DNA of 64,000 bases from Novosphingobium sp. FSW06-99. Lineage in GTDB: Bacteria > Pseudomonadota > Alphaproteobacteria > Sphingomonadales > Sphingomonadaceae. Numbering within the stretch: position 1 is the first letter of the stretch; each line of letters opens with the position of its first letter. Below the pieces are notes generated by a model. It searched no databases. It had not been told where the DNA came from and saw only the letters and a program-made list of their open reading frames with translations. Positions 16,885-25,852 of this stretch are shown here, one piece after another. The translations under genes and the position numbers were made by a program. The stretch lies in contig NZ_KQ954254.1 in the NCBI RefSeq assembly GCF_001519065.1, forward strand, positions 251,420-315,419, read 5' to 3'.

Positions 16885-19800
16885 TTCGGTGCGACCGCCC
16901 GAGGTTGAGCGCGGCGATCACCTGGTCTGCCAGCGGCTGCACGTTGGGCGGTTCGAGCATGGTGCGGTGGCCGCCGTCTGCGGTGTAGCTGTCGAACCGC
17001 CCGGCAATGTCGGCGCGCCATTCCGGCTCGAAGTCCAGCACGTCGGGGTGTTCTGCGGGTTGCAGCAGCAGGACATGGCCGCGATAGACCGGCGGCACGT
17101 AATAGAGCGCGGCGCGGTTGATCGCGGTGACCAGTTCGGGGCGCAGCACGGCTTCGCGCCCGCCCACCAGCCCGGCACTGTCGGACAGGCCGCGCAACCG
17201 TTCGCGGAAATAGTGCCAGCGGCGGCCTTTGCTCTGCGCCATGGTCTGCGCCACATGGAACCGCAAGCGGCTGGTGAAAAAGCGCACCCGCCCGATCGCG
17301 CGCGCCTTCACCGGATGAAAGGCATGCGCCAGGATCAGCAATTCGACATCGGCCCCGCGCGCCATCAATTGCGATGCCACGGCATAGGCGATGATGCCGG
17401 AGGAGCACCATCCGCCCAGCCGGTAGGGGCCCTGCGGGTGCAGTCGCAGCACTTCCTCGACCACCAGCGCGGCGATATCGTCGAGCCGACGGGGACAGCG
17501 GCCGATCGCATCGAGCAGCGCATCGACCGAGATGCCGAAAAACGGCTGGTCTTCGCCCAGTTCGCGGGCGAGCGGCAGCATCGTCGAGCCGCCGTCCAGC
17601 CAGAAGATCGGGGTTTGCGTTCCTTTTGGCTGGATCGGCACCAGCGCGGGGGAATCGATCGGTTTGCCGCTGGCGACCAGCGCCGCCATGTCAGCCAGGC
17701 GCGGGGCGCGGAACAGCGCGGCCATCGGCACGCGGTGGCCATATTCAGCCTCGGCCAGCCGCAACAATCGCGCAATCAGCAACGAATGCCCGCCAAGATC
17801 GAAGAAATCGTCGTCGCGGTTGACCGCTTCGACGTGCAGCACTTTGCACCACAGCGCGGCCAGGCGCTGTTCGTCGGGCGTGGCTGGCGGCTCACCCGGG
17901 CGCGCGACGGGCGCATCGGGCGAAGGCAGCGCCTGGCGATCGAGTTTGCCATTGGGCGTCTGTGGCAGGGCGTCGAGCCGCATGAACCGGCGCGGGACCA
18001 TGTAATCGGGCAGCGATTCGCCCAGTTGCGCGATCCAGTCGGCGGGTTCTCCCTCGCCCACCACATAGGCCGCCAGCGCGCGTTCGCCGCTGGCATCGGG
18101 CCAGGCGCGCACGGCGGCGGCGGCAATGCCGGGCAGGCGGGTCAAGGCGCCCTCGATTTCCTCGACCGCGACGCGAAAGCCGCGGATCTTTTCCTCGGCA
18201 TCGACCCGCCCCAGGCAGACCAGCACGCCATCAGGGCGCCAGCGCGCCAGATCGCCGGTGCGGTACATCCGTTCGCCATCGATCATGACAAAGCGTTCGG
18301 CGGTCAGATCGGGCCGGTCGCGATAGCCGAGCGCGACGCCGCGCCCGCCGATCCACAGTTCGCCGATCGCGCCGATCGGACGGTCGGCATGATCGGCATC
18401 GAGCACGCGCACGTGTGTGTTGGCGATCGGGCGCCCGATCGGCACGGGCCCGGTGCCATGCTCGACGCGCGCGCAAGTCGACCAGATGGTGGTTTCGGTG
18501 GGGCCATAGACGTTCCACAATTCGCCGACGCGGGCGAGCAACTGTTCGGCCAGCACGCGGGTCAGTGCCTCGCCGCCGCACAACGCGCGCAACGTCGGCA
18601 GGCCTTCCCACCCGGCCTCGATCAGGCCGAGCCAGGTGGCGGGCGTCGCCTGCAGGACATCGGGTTTCAGCCGGTCGATCGTTTCGGCCAGCGCGGCCAT
18701 GTCGATCGCCACCTCGCGCGGTGCGATATGCACCGTGCCGCCGCAGACCAGCGGCAGCCACAGCTCCAGCCCGGCAATGTCGAACGATAAAGTGGTGATC
18801 GCCAGCAGGCTCTGGCCCGCGGCAAAGCCGGGCCGGTCGCGCATCGCGGCCAGCAGGTTGACCAGCGCGCCATGCGGAACTTCAACCCCTTTGGGCCGGC
18901 CGGTCGAACCCGAGGTATAGAGCACATAGGCCAGATCTTCGGCGCCCGGTTCGCGCAGCATCGGCGCCGGGGCGTCGGGCCAGTCGGGCATCAGCGGCAC
19001 CAGCGTGACATCGGCCCCGGTCAGCGCGCGCGCCACCGCGGGCGCCAGATCGGGCTCGGTCAGCGCCAGCGCCACACCGGCATCGCGCGCGATCAGCGTC
19101 AGCCGCGATGGCGGAAATCCGGGATCGAGCGGCAGATAAGCGGCGCCCGCGCGCACGATGCCCAGCATCGCCGCCACCATGTCGGGCTTGCGCGCCAGGC
19201 TCACCCCGACCAGATCGCCGGGGCACACGCCTTGCGCCACCAGCCGCGCGGCAATCGTATCGGCGCGGCGCGACAGATCGGCATAAGTCCAGGTCGCGTC
19301 GCCCTGCACCAGCGCGATCGACTGCGGCTGGCGTGCGGCGACTTCGGCAAACCACGCCGCCACATGGGCATGCGGCAATGGCCGGGCGGTGTCGTTCCAG
19401 CCGTGGCGCAGCGTGGTCTGTTCGGCCTGGTCCAGCATCGGCAGCAGCGCCAGCGGCGTGGCCGGATGGTCGGCCACGCCCTGCAGCAATCGGCTCCAAT
19501 GGTCGATCATGCGGTGGATCGTGGCACGATCGAACAGTTCGGTCGAATAGAGGAACCGCCCGGCCATCCCGCCGCCGTGGCTGTCATGGCGTTCGTCGAG
19601 TTCGAGGTAGAGATCGTATTTGGCCGCGCCGACCGTCACGTCCATCTGCGTCAGGTCCCAGCCGGGCGGAAACGGTTCGACCGGCGGCTCGATCGAAAAC
19701 AGCGTGTTGAACAGCGGGTGCGTGCCTGTCCCGCGCTTGATATCGAGCGCACGGATCAACTGGTTGAACGGCACATCCGATGCGCCCAGCGCGCCGATCA

Positions 19801-20878
19801 CTGCGGCGCGCACCTGGGCCAGATAGGTGGTGAACGGCGTTGCCCCGGCAGGCTGGCTGCGCAGTGCCATGGTGTTGAGGAAATAGCCCATCAGCGGCTG
19901 CAATTCGGGGCGGCGACGGGTGTCGGTCACCCCGCCAACGATGATGTCGGTGTCGCCGGTATAGCGGAACAGCATCGCCTTGTAGGCGGCCAGCAGCACC
20001 ATGTAGAGCGTGGCACCCTGCGTGCGCGCCAGGTCCTTCAGGCGTTCGGTCAACGCGCGCGGCAGCGTGAAGGTTTCCATGCTGCCCACATGCGTGGCTT
20101 GCGCGGGCCGGGGGCGGTCCCCCGCCAGTTCCAGCCGGGGCAGCGGTTCGGCCAGCGTCTGGCGCCACCACGCGATCTGACGCTGGCGCTCGGTGTCGTC
20201 ACCATGGTCGGCCTGCCACACGGCATAGTCGGCATATTGCAGCGCGGGTTCGGCCAGTGGCGAAGGGTGCCCTGCTTCGAACGCGGCCACCAGCGCGGCC
20301 AGTTCGGGCACCAGCGTGCGATAGATCGAGACGCCGTCAAAGATGATGTGGTGGAGCGTCAGGTACAGCCGATGCTCGTGTTCGCCCAGCCTGACCACGC
20401 GCGCCCGGAACAGCGGCGCGGTGTCGAGCGCAATCGGCGCGCGGGCGTCTTCGGTGGCGATCCGCACCGCCTCGGCGTCGCGGCGATCTTCGGGCAAGTC
20501 CGAAATGTCGATCAGCGGCAGCACGATCGGGCGGGGCTCGGCCACCACCTGCACGGGCTCGCCGCCAATTTCGACGAAAGCCGTGCGCCAGATCGCGTGG
20601 CGCCGCACCACCTCGCCCAGCGCCGCTTCAATCGCGGCATGGTCATAGGGGCCGAGCCGGTGGATGGTGATCGATTCGTTGTACAGCGGCATCGTCGGCG
20701 CCATCGCGGCATGCAGCCACAACTGGCTCTGCTCGGTGGTCAGCGGCACCGTGCGCGCCGGATCGCGCGGTGCGATCGGCGCCACGGCGGGCGCCACCGA
20801 TCCGGCCTCGCCACGCAACATGCGTTCGAGCATGATGCGCCGTGCATCGGCGGGGGAAAGCGGGTGTTGCTGCGTCAC
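16874..20878 (-). CDS. Single-module NRPS: C-A-T-TE, predicted glycine-type A domain
   Basis: The 1334-residue synthetase has condensation (about 40-470, HHIIFDG at 176-182), adenylation (about 500-980, YTSGSTGRPKG at 654-664), carrier (about 1000-1070, LGGHS with Ser1032) and thioesterase (about 1085-1320) domains. Pocket residues in Stachelhaus order are D700 I701 L704 Q743 L766 G768 V790 I798 W799 K978, one change from the known glycine code DILQLGLIWK. The thioesterase nucleophile motif reads GWCSSG, so Cys1158 replaces the usual Ser; 27 residues on, where the triad Asp is expected, sits His1185; the catalytic His is H1304 in GGHRTML. The GTG start at 20878 overlaps the P450 stop (GTGA). 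No epimerase or second module is present. Confidence 0.92.
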   Translation of the reverse strand: MTQQHPLSPADARRIMLERMLRGEAGSVAPAVAPIAPRDPARTVPLTTEQSQLWLHAAMAPTMPLYNESITIHRLGPYDHAAIEAALGEVVRRHAIWRTAFVEIGGEPVQVVAEPRPIVLPLIDISDLPEDRRDAEAVRIATEDARAPIALDTAPLFRARVVRLGEHEHRLYLTLHHIIFDGVSIYRTLVPELAALVAAFEAGHPSPLAEPALQYADYAVWQADHGDDTERQRQIAWWRQTLAEPLPRLELAGDRPRPAQATHVGSMETFTLPRALTERLKDLARTQGATLYMVLLAAYKAMLFRYTGDTDIIVGGVTDTRRRPELQPLMGYFLNTMALRSQPAGATPFTTYLAQVRAAVIGALGASDVPFNQLIRALDIKRGTGTHPLFNTLFSIEPPVEPFPPGWDLTQMDVTVGAAKYDLYLELDERHDSHGGGMAGRFLYSTELFDRATIHRMIDHWSRLLQGVADHPATPLALLPMLDQAEQTTLRHGWNDTARPLPHAHVAAWFAEVAARQPQSIALVQGDATWTYADLSRRADTIAARLVAQGVCPGDLVGVSLARKPDMVAAMLGIVRAGAAYLPLDPGFPPSRLTLIARDAGVALALTEPDLAPAVARALTGADVTLVPLMPDWPDAPAPMLREPGAEDLAYVLYTSGSTGRPKGVEVPHGALVNLLAAMRDRPGFAAGQSLLAITTLSFDIAGLELWLPLVCGGTVHIAPREVAIDMAALAETIDRLKPDVLQATPATWLGLIEAGWEGLPTLRALCGGEALTRVLAEQLLARVGELWNVYGPTETTIWSTCARVEHGTGPVPIGRPIANTHVRVLDADHADRPIGAIGELWIGGRGVALGYRDRPDLTAERFVMIDGERMYRTGDLARWRPDGVLVCLGRVDAEEKIRGFRVAVEEIEGALTRLPGIAAAAVRAWPDASGERALAAYVVGEGEPADWIAQLGESLPDYMVPRRFMRLDALPQTPNGKLDRQALPSPDAPVARPGEPPATPDEQRLAALWCKVLHVEAVNRDDDFFDLGGHSLLIARLLRLAEAEYGHRVPMAALFRAPRLADMAALVASGKPIDSPALVPIQPKGTQTPIFWLDGGSTMLPLARELGEDQPFFGISVDALLDAIGRCPRRLDDIAALVVEEVLRLHPQGPYRLGGWCSSGIIAYAVASQLMARGADVELLILAHAFHPVKARAIGRVRFFTSRLRFHVAQTMAQSKGRRWHYFRERLRGLSDSAGLVGGREAVLRPELVTAINRAALYYVPPVYRGHVLLLQPAEHPDVLDFEPEWRADIAGRFDSYTADGGHRTMLEPPNVQPLADQVIAALNLGRSHRSAR

Positions 20879-22119
20879 CCTGCCCTCCCGATCGGGGTAA
20901 ACGTCACCGGCAACGCGGTCAGCCCGCGCAAGCCCAGATTGTCCCGCCACACCGGCGGATGGTCAGTCAGCGCAAGGTCGGGCAGGCGGCGCAACAGGGC
21001 CTGAAACGCGATGCGGGCCTCCATCCGCGCGAGCGGCGCGCCGAAACAGAAATGCGCGGCCCAGCCGAACGCCAGATGGCGATTGTCGGCGCGCGTCAGA
21101 TCGAGCCGGTCGGGATTGGCAAACCGCGCCGGATCGCGGTTGGCCGCCGCCATCACCGCCAGCACGGGTGCGCCCGCCGGGATAGTCTGGCCGCCCAGCA
21201 CCGTGTCAGTGCGGCAGATCCGCCCGGTGTGCTGCGACGGCGTTTCATAGCGCAGCAATTCCTCGATCGCGGTGTCGGCGATTTCGGGCGTGTCGCGCAA
21301 TTCGATCAGCCGGTCGGGGTGGAGCAGCAGGGTCAGCAGGCCATTGCCGATCAGGTTGGTGGTGGTTTCCTGGCCGCCGACCATCGTCACGATCACATTG
21401 GCAATCACTTCGTCTTCGGTCAGGCGCGCGCCATCGACTTCGGCCTCAACCAGCGATCGCACCAGCCCGTCGTCGAGCCGTCGCCGGTCTTCGCGGATCG
21501 CGCTGCGGAAATAGCGGGTCATTTCGTCGAGGCTTTTCAACACACGCACCACGCCGCCCGGATTGTGCTGAAAATTGCCCAGCATCTGCGCGAAATCGGC
21601 GCTCCATGCCTTGAGCTGCACGTGGTCTTCGCGCGGCATGCCCAGCAAGTGCGCGGTGACGATCGCGGGCAGCCGCTCGGCAAAATCGCCGACCACGTCG
21701 ATGCGGCCCTGCGGCAGCGCGGTGTCGATCAGTTCGTCGGCGATCTCCTCGATATGGCGCCGCAGCCGTTCCACCCGGCGCGGTGTGAACGCGCTCGCAC
21801 AGAGTTTGCGCATATGGGTGTGGGCCGGGGCGTCCAGGAACAGCATCTGGCGGCACATGACATCCGCCAGCGGGCCGATCTCGCCCAGCCCCAGCCGGGC
21901 CATGAATTCGGGCGTCGGGGTGCGGTCGGCAGAGAATTCCTTGAGCACGACCAGCGCTTCGTCATAACCGGTGACCACCCAGCACGACAGATAGGGGTCC
22001 CATGCGACCGGCGCCGCCTCGCGCACCGCGCGGTACAGCGGGTAGGGGTCGGCCAGCACTTTCTGGTCGAGCAAGTGATAGAGGCTGAGCGACGGATCGA
22101 GCGTTGCCGGGCTTGCCAT
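20875..22119 (-). CDS. Bacterial cytochrome P450 within the NRPS operon
   Basis: This is a 414-residue class I bacterial P450. The I-helix oxygen-activation motif is VGGQETTTN, the K-helix ExxR is in EELLRYE, and the haem-ligand loop is AFGWAAHFCFGAPLAR with Cys358; the second Gly of FGxGxHxC is Ala. It lies between the A-T gene (3-base gap) and the C-A-T-TE gene (4-base overlap). In other pathways a stand-alone A-T protein plus a P450 (NovH/NovI, NikP1/NikQ) beta-hydroxylates a carrier-bound amino acid. By analogy this enzyme may hydroxylate the leucyl-carrier, but an aliphatic or tailoring oxidation on the released product is also possible. Redox partners are not encoded nearby. Confidence 0.92.
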   Translation of the reverse strand: MASPATLDPSLSLYHLLDQKVLADPYPLYRAVREAAPVAWDPYLSCWVVTGYDEALVVLKEFSADRTPTPEFMARLGLGEIGPLADVMCRQMLFLDAPAHTHMRKLCASAFTPRRVERLRRHIEEIADELIDTALPQGRIDVVGDFAERLPAIVTAHLLGMPREDHVQLKAWSADFAQMLGNFQHNPGGVVRVLKSLDEMTRYFRSAIREDRRRLDDGLVRSLVEAEVDGARLTEDEVIANVIVTMVGGQETTTNLIGNGLLTLLLHPDRLIELRDTPEIADTAIEELLRYETPSQHTGRICRTDTVLGGQTIPAGAPVLAVMAAANRDPARFANPDRLDLTRADNRHLAFGWAAHFCFGAPLARMEARIAFQALLRRLPDLALTDHPPVWRDNLGLRGLTALPVTFTPIGRAG

Positions 22120-22122
22120 CGG

Positions 22123-23895
22123 TTATCCCGCCGGGTCGGCCATCAGCCGGGCGATATCCGCGTCGCTCAGGCTGGCGAGATGGGCCATGGCCATGTCTTC
22201 GACCACCGCCGCCAGCCGCGCGACCGTGCGCGCCTCGAACAAGTGCAGCAATGTCAGGTCCACGCCAAAGGCTTCGCGCGCCTTGACGATGACTTGCGTG
22301 CCCAGCAGCGAATGACCGCCGAGCAGGAAGAAATCGTCGTCGATGCCGAAATCGCTGCGCCCGATCGCTTCGGCAATGATCGCGGCAAAGCGCTGCTCGG
22401 TGGGCGACTGGGGCGCGCGCGCGGCGTGCGTTTCGGGCAGTGCCGTGCGCATGGGATCGGGCAGGGCACTGCGGTCGAGCTTGCCACTATGGTTGAGCGG
22501 CAGGGCCTCGATCAGCGCAAAGCGCGCCGGGATCATCGGCGCGGGCAGACTGTCGGCAAGCTGCGCGCGCAACGCGTGCGCCGTCAACTGCACCCCGGCC
22601 CGCGGCACCACCCACGCGATCAGATCATCATCGCGCACCGCCACCGCCGCGCCGGCGATGGTGCCGATGGCCACCAGCGCGGCCTCGATCTCGCCCGGCT
22701 CGATGCGATGGCCGCGTACTTTGATCTGCGCATCGGCGCGGCCAAGGAAATGGATCTGGCCCTCGTTATCGCGGCGGCCAAGATCGCCGGTACGGTACAG
22801 GCGCCCCCACTGCGGATGGCTGACAAAGCGGTCTGCGGTCAGCCGCGGATCACCGCGATAGCCGCGCGCGACCTGCGCGCCGCCAATCCAGATTTCGCCC
22901 TCGGCCCCCTCGGCCACGGGCGCTTGCGCTGCGTCGAGCAGATGCACTTGCACGTCGGGCAGCGGTGTGCCGATGGCGGGCAACCCGGCACCATCGGACG
23001 AGACCGGGCCAGAGGTTGCAACCACCGTGCATTCGGTCGGGCCATAATTGTTGACCAGCGTGAACGGCAGGCCGGGACGCGGACGCGCCTTCAACCGGTC
23101 GGCACCTGTCAGCAGCACGCGCAAACAGGTCGTGTCGGGCCATTCGCGTGCAATCAACTGTTCGGCAATCGCGGTCGGTGCAAACGCCACCTCGACTCGT
23201 TCCGCCACCAGCCAGTCGGCCAGCCGTGCGGCATCATAACGCAGCGTTTCGTCGTCCGGGATCACAAGCGTGCCCCCGCTGGCCAGAACCGGCCAGATTT
23301 CCCACGCGGCAGCATCGAATGCCAGCCCGGCGAGATGCGCCGACCGGGTGCCGGGTTGCAGGCCGAACGCCGCGATGTGCCAGGCGACCAGCGCGGCAAG
23401 ATTGCCGTTGGTTACTTCGACACCTTTGGGTTCGCCGGTCGAACCGCTGGTATAGATCACATAGGCCAGATCGTCGGCGCCATGGTCTGCGGCACCGATC
23501 GGTGCCGCTCGGGCGGCAGGATCGACCACCGGTATCGCCCCGGCGATCGCCGCGCCCCGGTCGGCCGGCGCGATCAGCGCAGTTGCGCCAGCGCGGGAAA
23601 CCAGCGCAGTCTGGCGCGCCACCGGCCATTCCGGATCGAGCGGCAGATAAGCGGCGCCAAGCTGGCGGATGGCCACCAGCGCCACGACGTGTTCCGCCGA
23701 GCGAGGCAGGCTGACGGCCACGCAATCGCCGGCCCGAACGCCCCCAGCATGCAGCGCCCCGGCCAGCTCGCCGCTTTGCACGGCAAGCTCCGGATACGTC
23801 AGGCGGGTTTCCCCGCGCGACCCTGAGGGCCCGTAGCAAAGTGCGGCTTGCAAACCGGCGTGGTGGTGAAGCAAAAGCTGGCTCCCGTTTATCAT
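22123..23895 (-). CDS. NRPS adenylation-carrier (A-T) protein, predicted leucine
   Basis: This is a 590-residue didomain protein with an adenylation domain (about 1-480, A3 core YTSGSTGEPKG at 148-158, A10 Lys472 in SGKLD) and a carrier domain (about 495-570, LGGHS with Ser529). Pocket residues D194 A195 W198 F238 L262 G264 N283 V291 V292 K472 spell DAWFLGNVVK, a classical leucine code. There is no condensation or release domain, so the leucyl thioester must be used in trans, by the P450 and then by the C domain of the next synthetase. It is the first gene of the operon; about 300 bases upstream the divergent metN begins. Confidence 0.9.
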   Translation of the reverse strand: MINGSQLLLHHHAGLQAALCYGPSGSRGETRLTYPELAVQSGELAGALHAGGVRAGDCVAVSLPRSAEHVVALVAIRQLGAAYLPLDPEWPVARQTALVSRAGATALIAPADRGAAIAGAIPVVDPAARAAPIGAADHGADDLAYVIYTSGSTGEPKGVEVTNGNLAALVAWHIAAFGLQPGTRSAHLAGLAFDAAAWEIWPVLASGGTLVIPDDETLRYDAARLADWLVAERVEVAFAPTAIAEQLIAREWPDTTCLRVLLTGADRLKARPRPGLPFTLVNNYGPTECTVVATSGPVSSDGAGLPAIGTPLPDVQVHLLDAAQAPVAEGAEGEIWIGGAQVARGYRGDPRLTADRFVSHPQWGRLYRTGDLGRRDNEGQIHFLGRADAQIKVRGHRIEPGEIEAALVAIGTIAGAAVAVRDDDLIAWVVPRAGVQLTAHALRAQLADSLPAPMIPARFALIEALPLNHSGKLDRSALPDPMRTALPETHAARAPQSPTEQRFAAIIAEAIGRSDFGIDDDFFLLGGHSLLGTQVIVKAREAFGVDLTLLHLFEARTVARLAAVVEDMAMAHLASLSDADIARLMADPAG

Positions 23896-24204
23896 GAATT
23901 ATTAAACAGAATTTCCCTGATAAATTATGACCAGAACGGAGTAAGGGGCCAATTATGCCAAAGGCATCCGAGCCGTGCGCGCGCATGGCAGGACTGTCGG
24001 CGTGCAAGTCGAAACCGCCGTGCAGGAGAGCCGCGATACCCGGATCATGCCAATCAGACCGCGCGTCGGCCCCCTGGGGCCGGTCCCCCTTCGTGCGAAC
24101 CTGACCCGCTCTCTCAAAAATCTCTATCGTTCTGGTTGATTGTTGACAGGGGGTGCGCGAACCGTGCAACGCCGGGCAAACCGCAGGAAACAGTACAGAC
24201 TACA
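23896..24204. promoter_or_regulatory. Divergent NRPS/metN intergenic region
   Basis: These 309 bases separate the NRPS operon (minus) from metNIQ (plus). An AT-rich stretch just outside the NRPS start (23896-23935) should hold its promoter. A TTGACA at 24143-24148 could be a -35 box for metN, but the -10 position is poor. GGCCCC-CT-GGGGCC lies near 24070 as a short GC palindrome. I could not fit a SAM riboswitch or a Met repressor box. A 48-codon frame from an ATG at 23955 has no recognisable features. Confidence 0.35.
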
Positions 24205-25179
24205 ATGATACGTATCGACAATGTCCACAAACGCTTCGCAGGCGGAGGCGGTGCGGCGCTGGCCGGCGTCGATCTGACCATCGCGCGGGGCGAAGTCTTC
24301 GGGGTCATCGGACGGTCGGGCGCGGGCAAGTCGACGCTGTTGCGCCTGCTCAACGGGCTGGAAAAACCGAGCGAAGGTCATGTCCGGTTCGACGGGATCG
24401 ATGTCGCGACGCTCGGGCCTGCGGATTTGCGCCAGTTGCGGCGGCGGGTCGGGATGATTTTCCAGAATTTCGGGCTGCTGTCGTCGGCCACGGTGGCGCA
24501 GAATGTCGCCTTGCCGCTCAAAATTGCCGGAACGCCGCGCGCGGCCATCGCCGCCAGAGTGGCCGAGCTGCTCGATCGTGTGGGGCTGCACGATCATGCG
24601 ACCAAGTATCCGGCGCAATTGTCGGGCGGGCAGAAACAGCGGGTGGGCATTGCGCGGGCGCTGGCAACCGGGCCCGATGTGCTGTTGTGCGATGAAGCGA
24701 CCAGCGCGCTCGATCCGGAAACCACGCGCGATGTGCTGGCGCTGATCGCCGCGCTCAATCGCGACCTGGGGCTGACGATCGTGCTGATCACGCATGAAAT
24801 GGATGTGGTGCGCCAGGGCTGTGACCGGGTCGCGGTGCTCAAGGCCGGACAAGTGGTCGAAACCGGCCCGGTCGCCGATGTGGTGATCGACCCGCAGCAT
24901 GCCGAAACCCGCGCCTTGTTGGCCGATGCGGGGGATATCGGTCCCGGCGCGCACGATTTTGCGGGCCAGGTGGTGCATTTTACCGTTCATGGCGCGGCCA
25001 CCACCACGCCGCTGATCAGCCGGATCGCGCGCGAGACCGGGGCCGATCTGACCATTCTTGATGGGCGCGTGGGGCGCTTGCGCGACACCGCCTATGCGCA
25101 ACTGACGCTGGGGATCGCCGGGGGCAACACGGCGGCGGCGCTGGAACTCTTGGCACAGTATGGGCGGGTTTCGCGATGA
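24205..25179 (+). CDS. metN: Methionine-type ABC transporter ATP-binding protein MetN
   Basis: This is a 324-residue ABC ATPase. It has Walker A (GRSGAGKST), Q-loop (IFQNFGLL), signature LSGGQKQR, Walker B (VLLCDEATSALD) and the H-loop ITHEMD. A C-terminal extension of about 80 residues (from VVHFTVHGAATTTPLI) is the NIL/ACT-like regulatory domain of MetN, which inhibits the transporter when methionine binds. ATG at 24205 was chosen because MIRIDNVHKRF starts the domain; the frame is open further upstream. It overlaps metI by four bases (ATGA). Confidence 0.9.
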   Translation: MIRIDNVHKRFAGGGGAALAGVDLTIARGEVFGVIGRSGAGKSTLLRLLNGLEKPSEGHVRFDGIDVATLGPADLRQLRRRVGMIFQNFGLLSSATVAQNVALPLKIAGTPRAAIAARVAELLDRVGLHDHATKYPAQLSGGQKQRVGIARALATGPDVLLCDEATSALDPETTRDVLALIAALNRDLGLTIVLITHEMDVVRQGCDRVAVLKAGQVVETGPVADVVIDPQHAETRALLADAGDIGPGAHDFAGQVVHFTVHGAATTTPLISRIARETGADLTILDGRVGRLRDTAYAQLTLGIAGGNTAAALELLAQYGRVSR

Positions 25180-25841
25180 CGGATTTCTTTGCCGATGTGG
25201 TGTGGTCCGACATTGCCCTGGCAACGGTCGATACGCTGATCATGGTGTTCGGATCGCTGGGCCTGACCGTACTGATCGGTCTGCCGCTCGGCCTGGCGCT
25301 GTTTCTGACCGCGCCGGGGCAGGTCTGGGCCAACCGGGGCCTGCACGGCGCTCTGGCGGTCGCGGTCAATATCCTGCGCTCGCTGCCGTTCATCATTCTG
25401 CTGATCGTGCTGATCCCGGTCACGCTGGCGCTGGTCGGCACCTCGCTGGGGGTGGCCGGTGCGATCGTGCCGCTGGTGGCGGGCGCGGCGCCGTTCTTTG
25501 CCCGGCTGGTCGAAACCGCACTGCGCGAGGTTGATCGCAACACCATCGAGGCGGTGCAGGCGATGGGCGCGACCACCCGCGATCTGGTGCTGCGCGCGCT
25601 GTTGCCCGAGGCTTTGCCCGGTATCATCGCGGCCGGCACGGTCACCGCGATCGCGCTGGTGTCCTATACCGCGATGGCCGGCGCGGTCGGTGCGGGGGGA
25701 CTGGGCGATCTGGCCATCCGTTATGGCTATCAGCGGTTTCAGACCGATGTGATGGTGGTGACCGTCGCGTTGCTGATCGTGCTGGTCCAGCTTGTGCAGA
25801 TGCTTGGCGACCGGCTTGTTCGCCATTTCAGCCGCCGATAG
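25176..25841 (+). CDS. metI: Methionine-type ABC transporter permease MetI
   Basis: This 221-residue inner-membrane permease has five expected helices. The EAA-type coupling motif EAVQAMGATTRDLVLRALLP sits between helices three and four and docks onto MetN. TAMAGAVGAGGLGDLAIRYGY is highly typical of MetI. It is translationally coupled to metN and followed after 11 bases by metQ. Confidence 0.92.
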   Translation: MTDFFADVVWSDIALATVDTLIMVFGSLGLTVLIGLPLGLALFLTAPGQVWANRGLHGALAVAVNILRSLPFIILLIVLIPVTLALVGTSLGVAGAIVPLVAGAAPFFARLVETALREVDRNTIEAVQAMGATTRDLVLRALLPEALPGIIAAGTVTAIALVSYTAMAGAVGAGGLGDLAIRYGYQRFQTDVMVVTVALLIVLVQLVQMLGDRLVRHFSRR

Positions 25842-25852
25842 GAGATCGGGCC

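Noticed and set aside
18872..21004. 710-codon plus-strand frame opposite the NRPS
   Set aside because: Antisense to conserved A- and C-domain motifs; no recognisable domain.
23896..24204. SAM riboswitch or a small leader gene upstream of metN
   Set aside because: No arrangement fits SAM-I or SAM-II folds by eye, and the 48-codon frame lacks support; a covariance-model search would decide.
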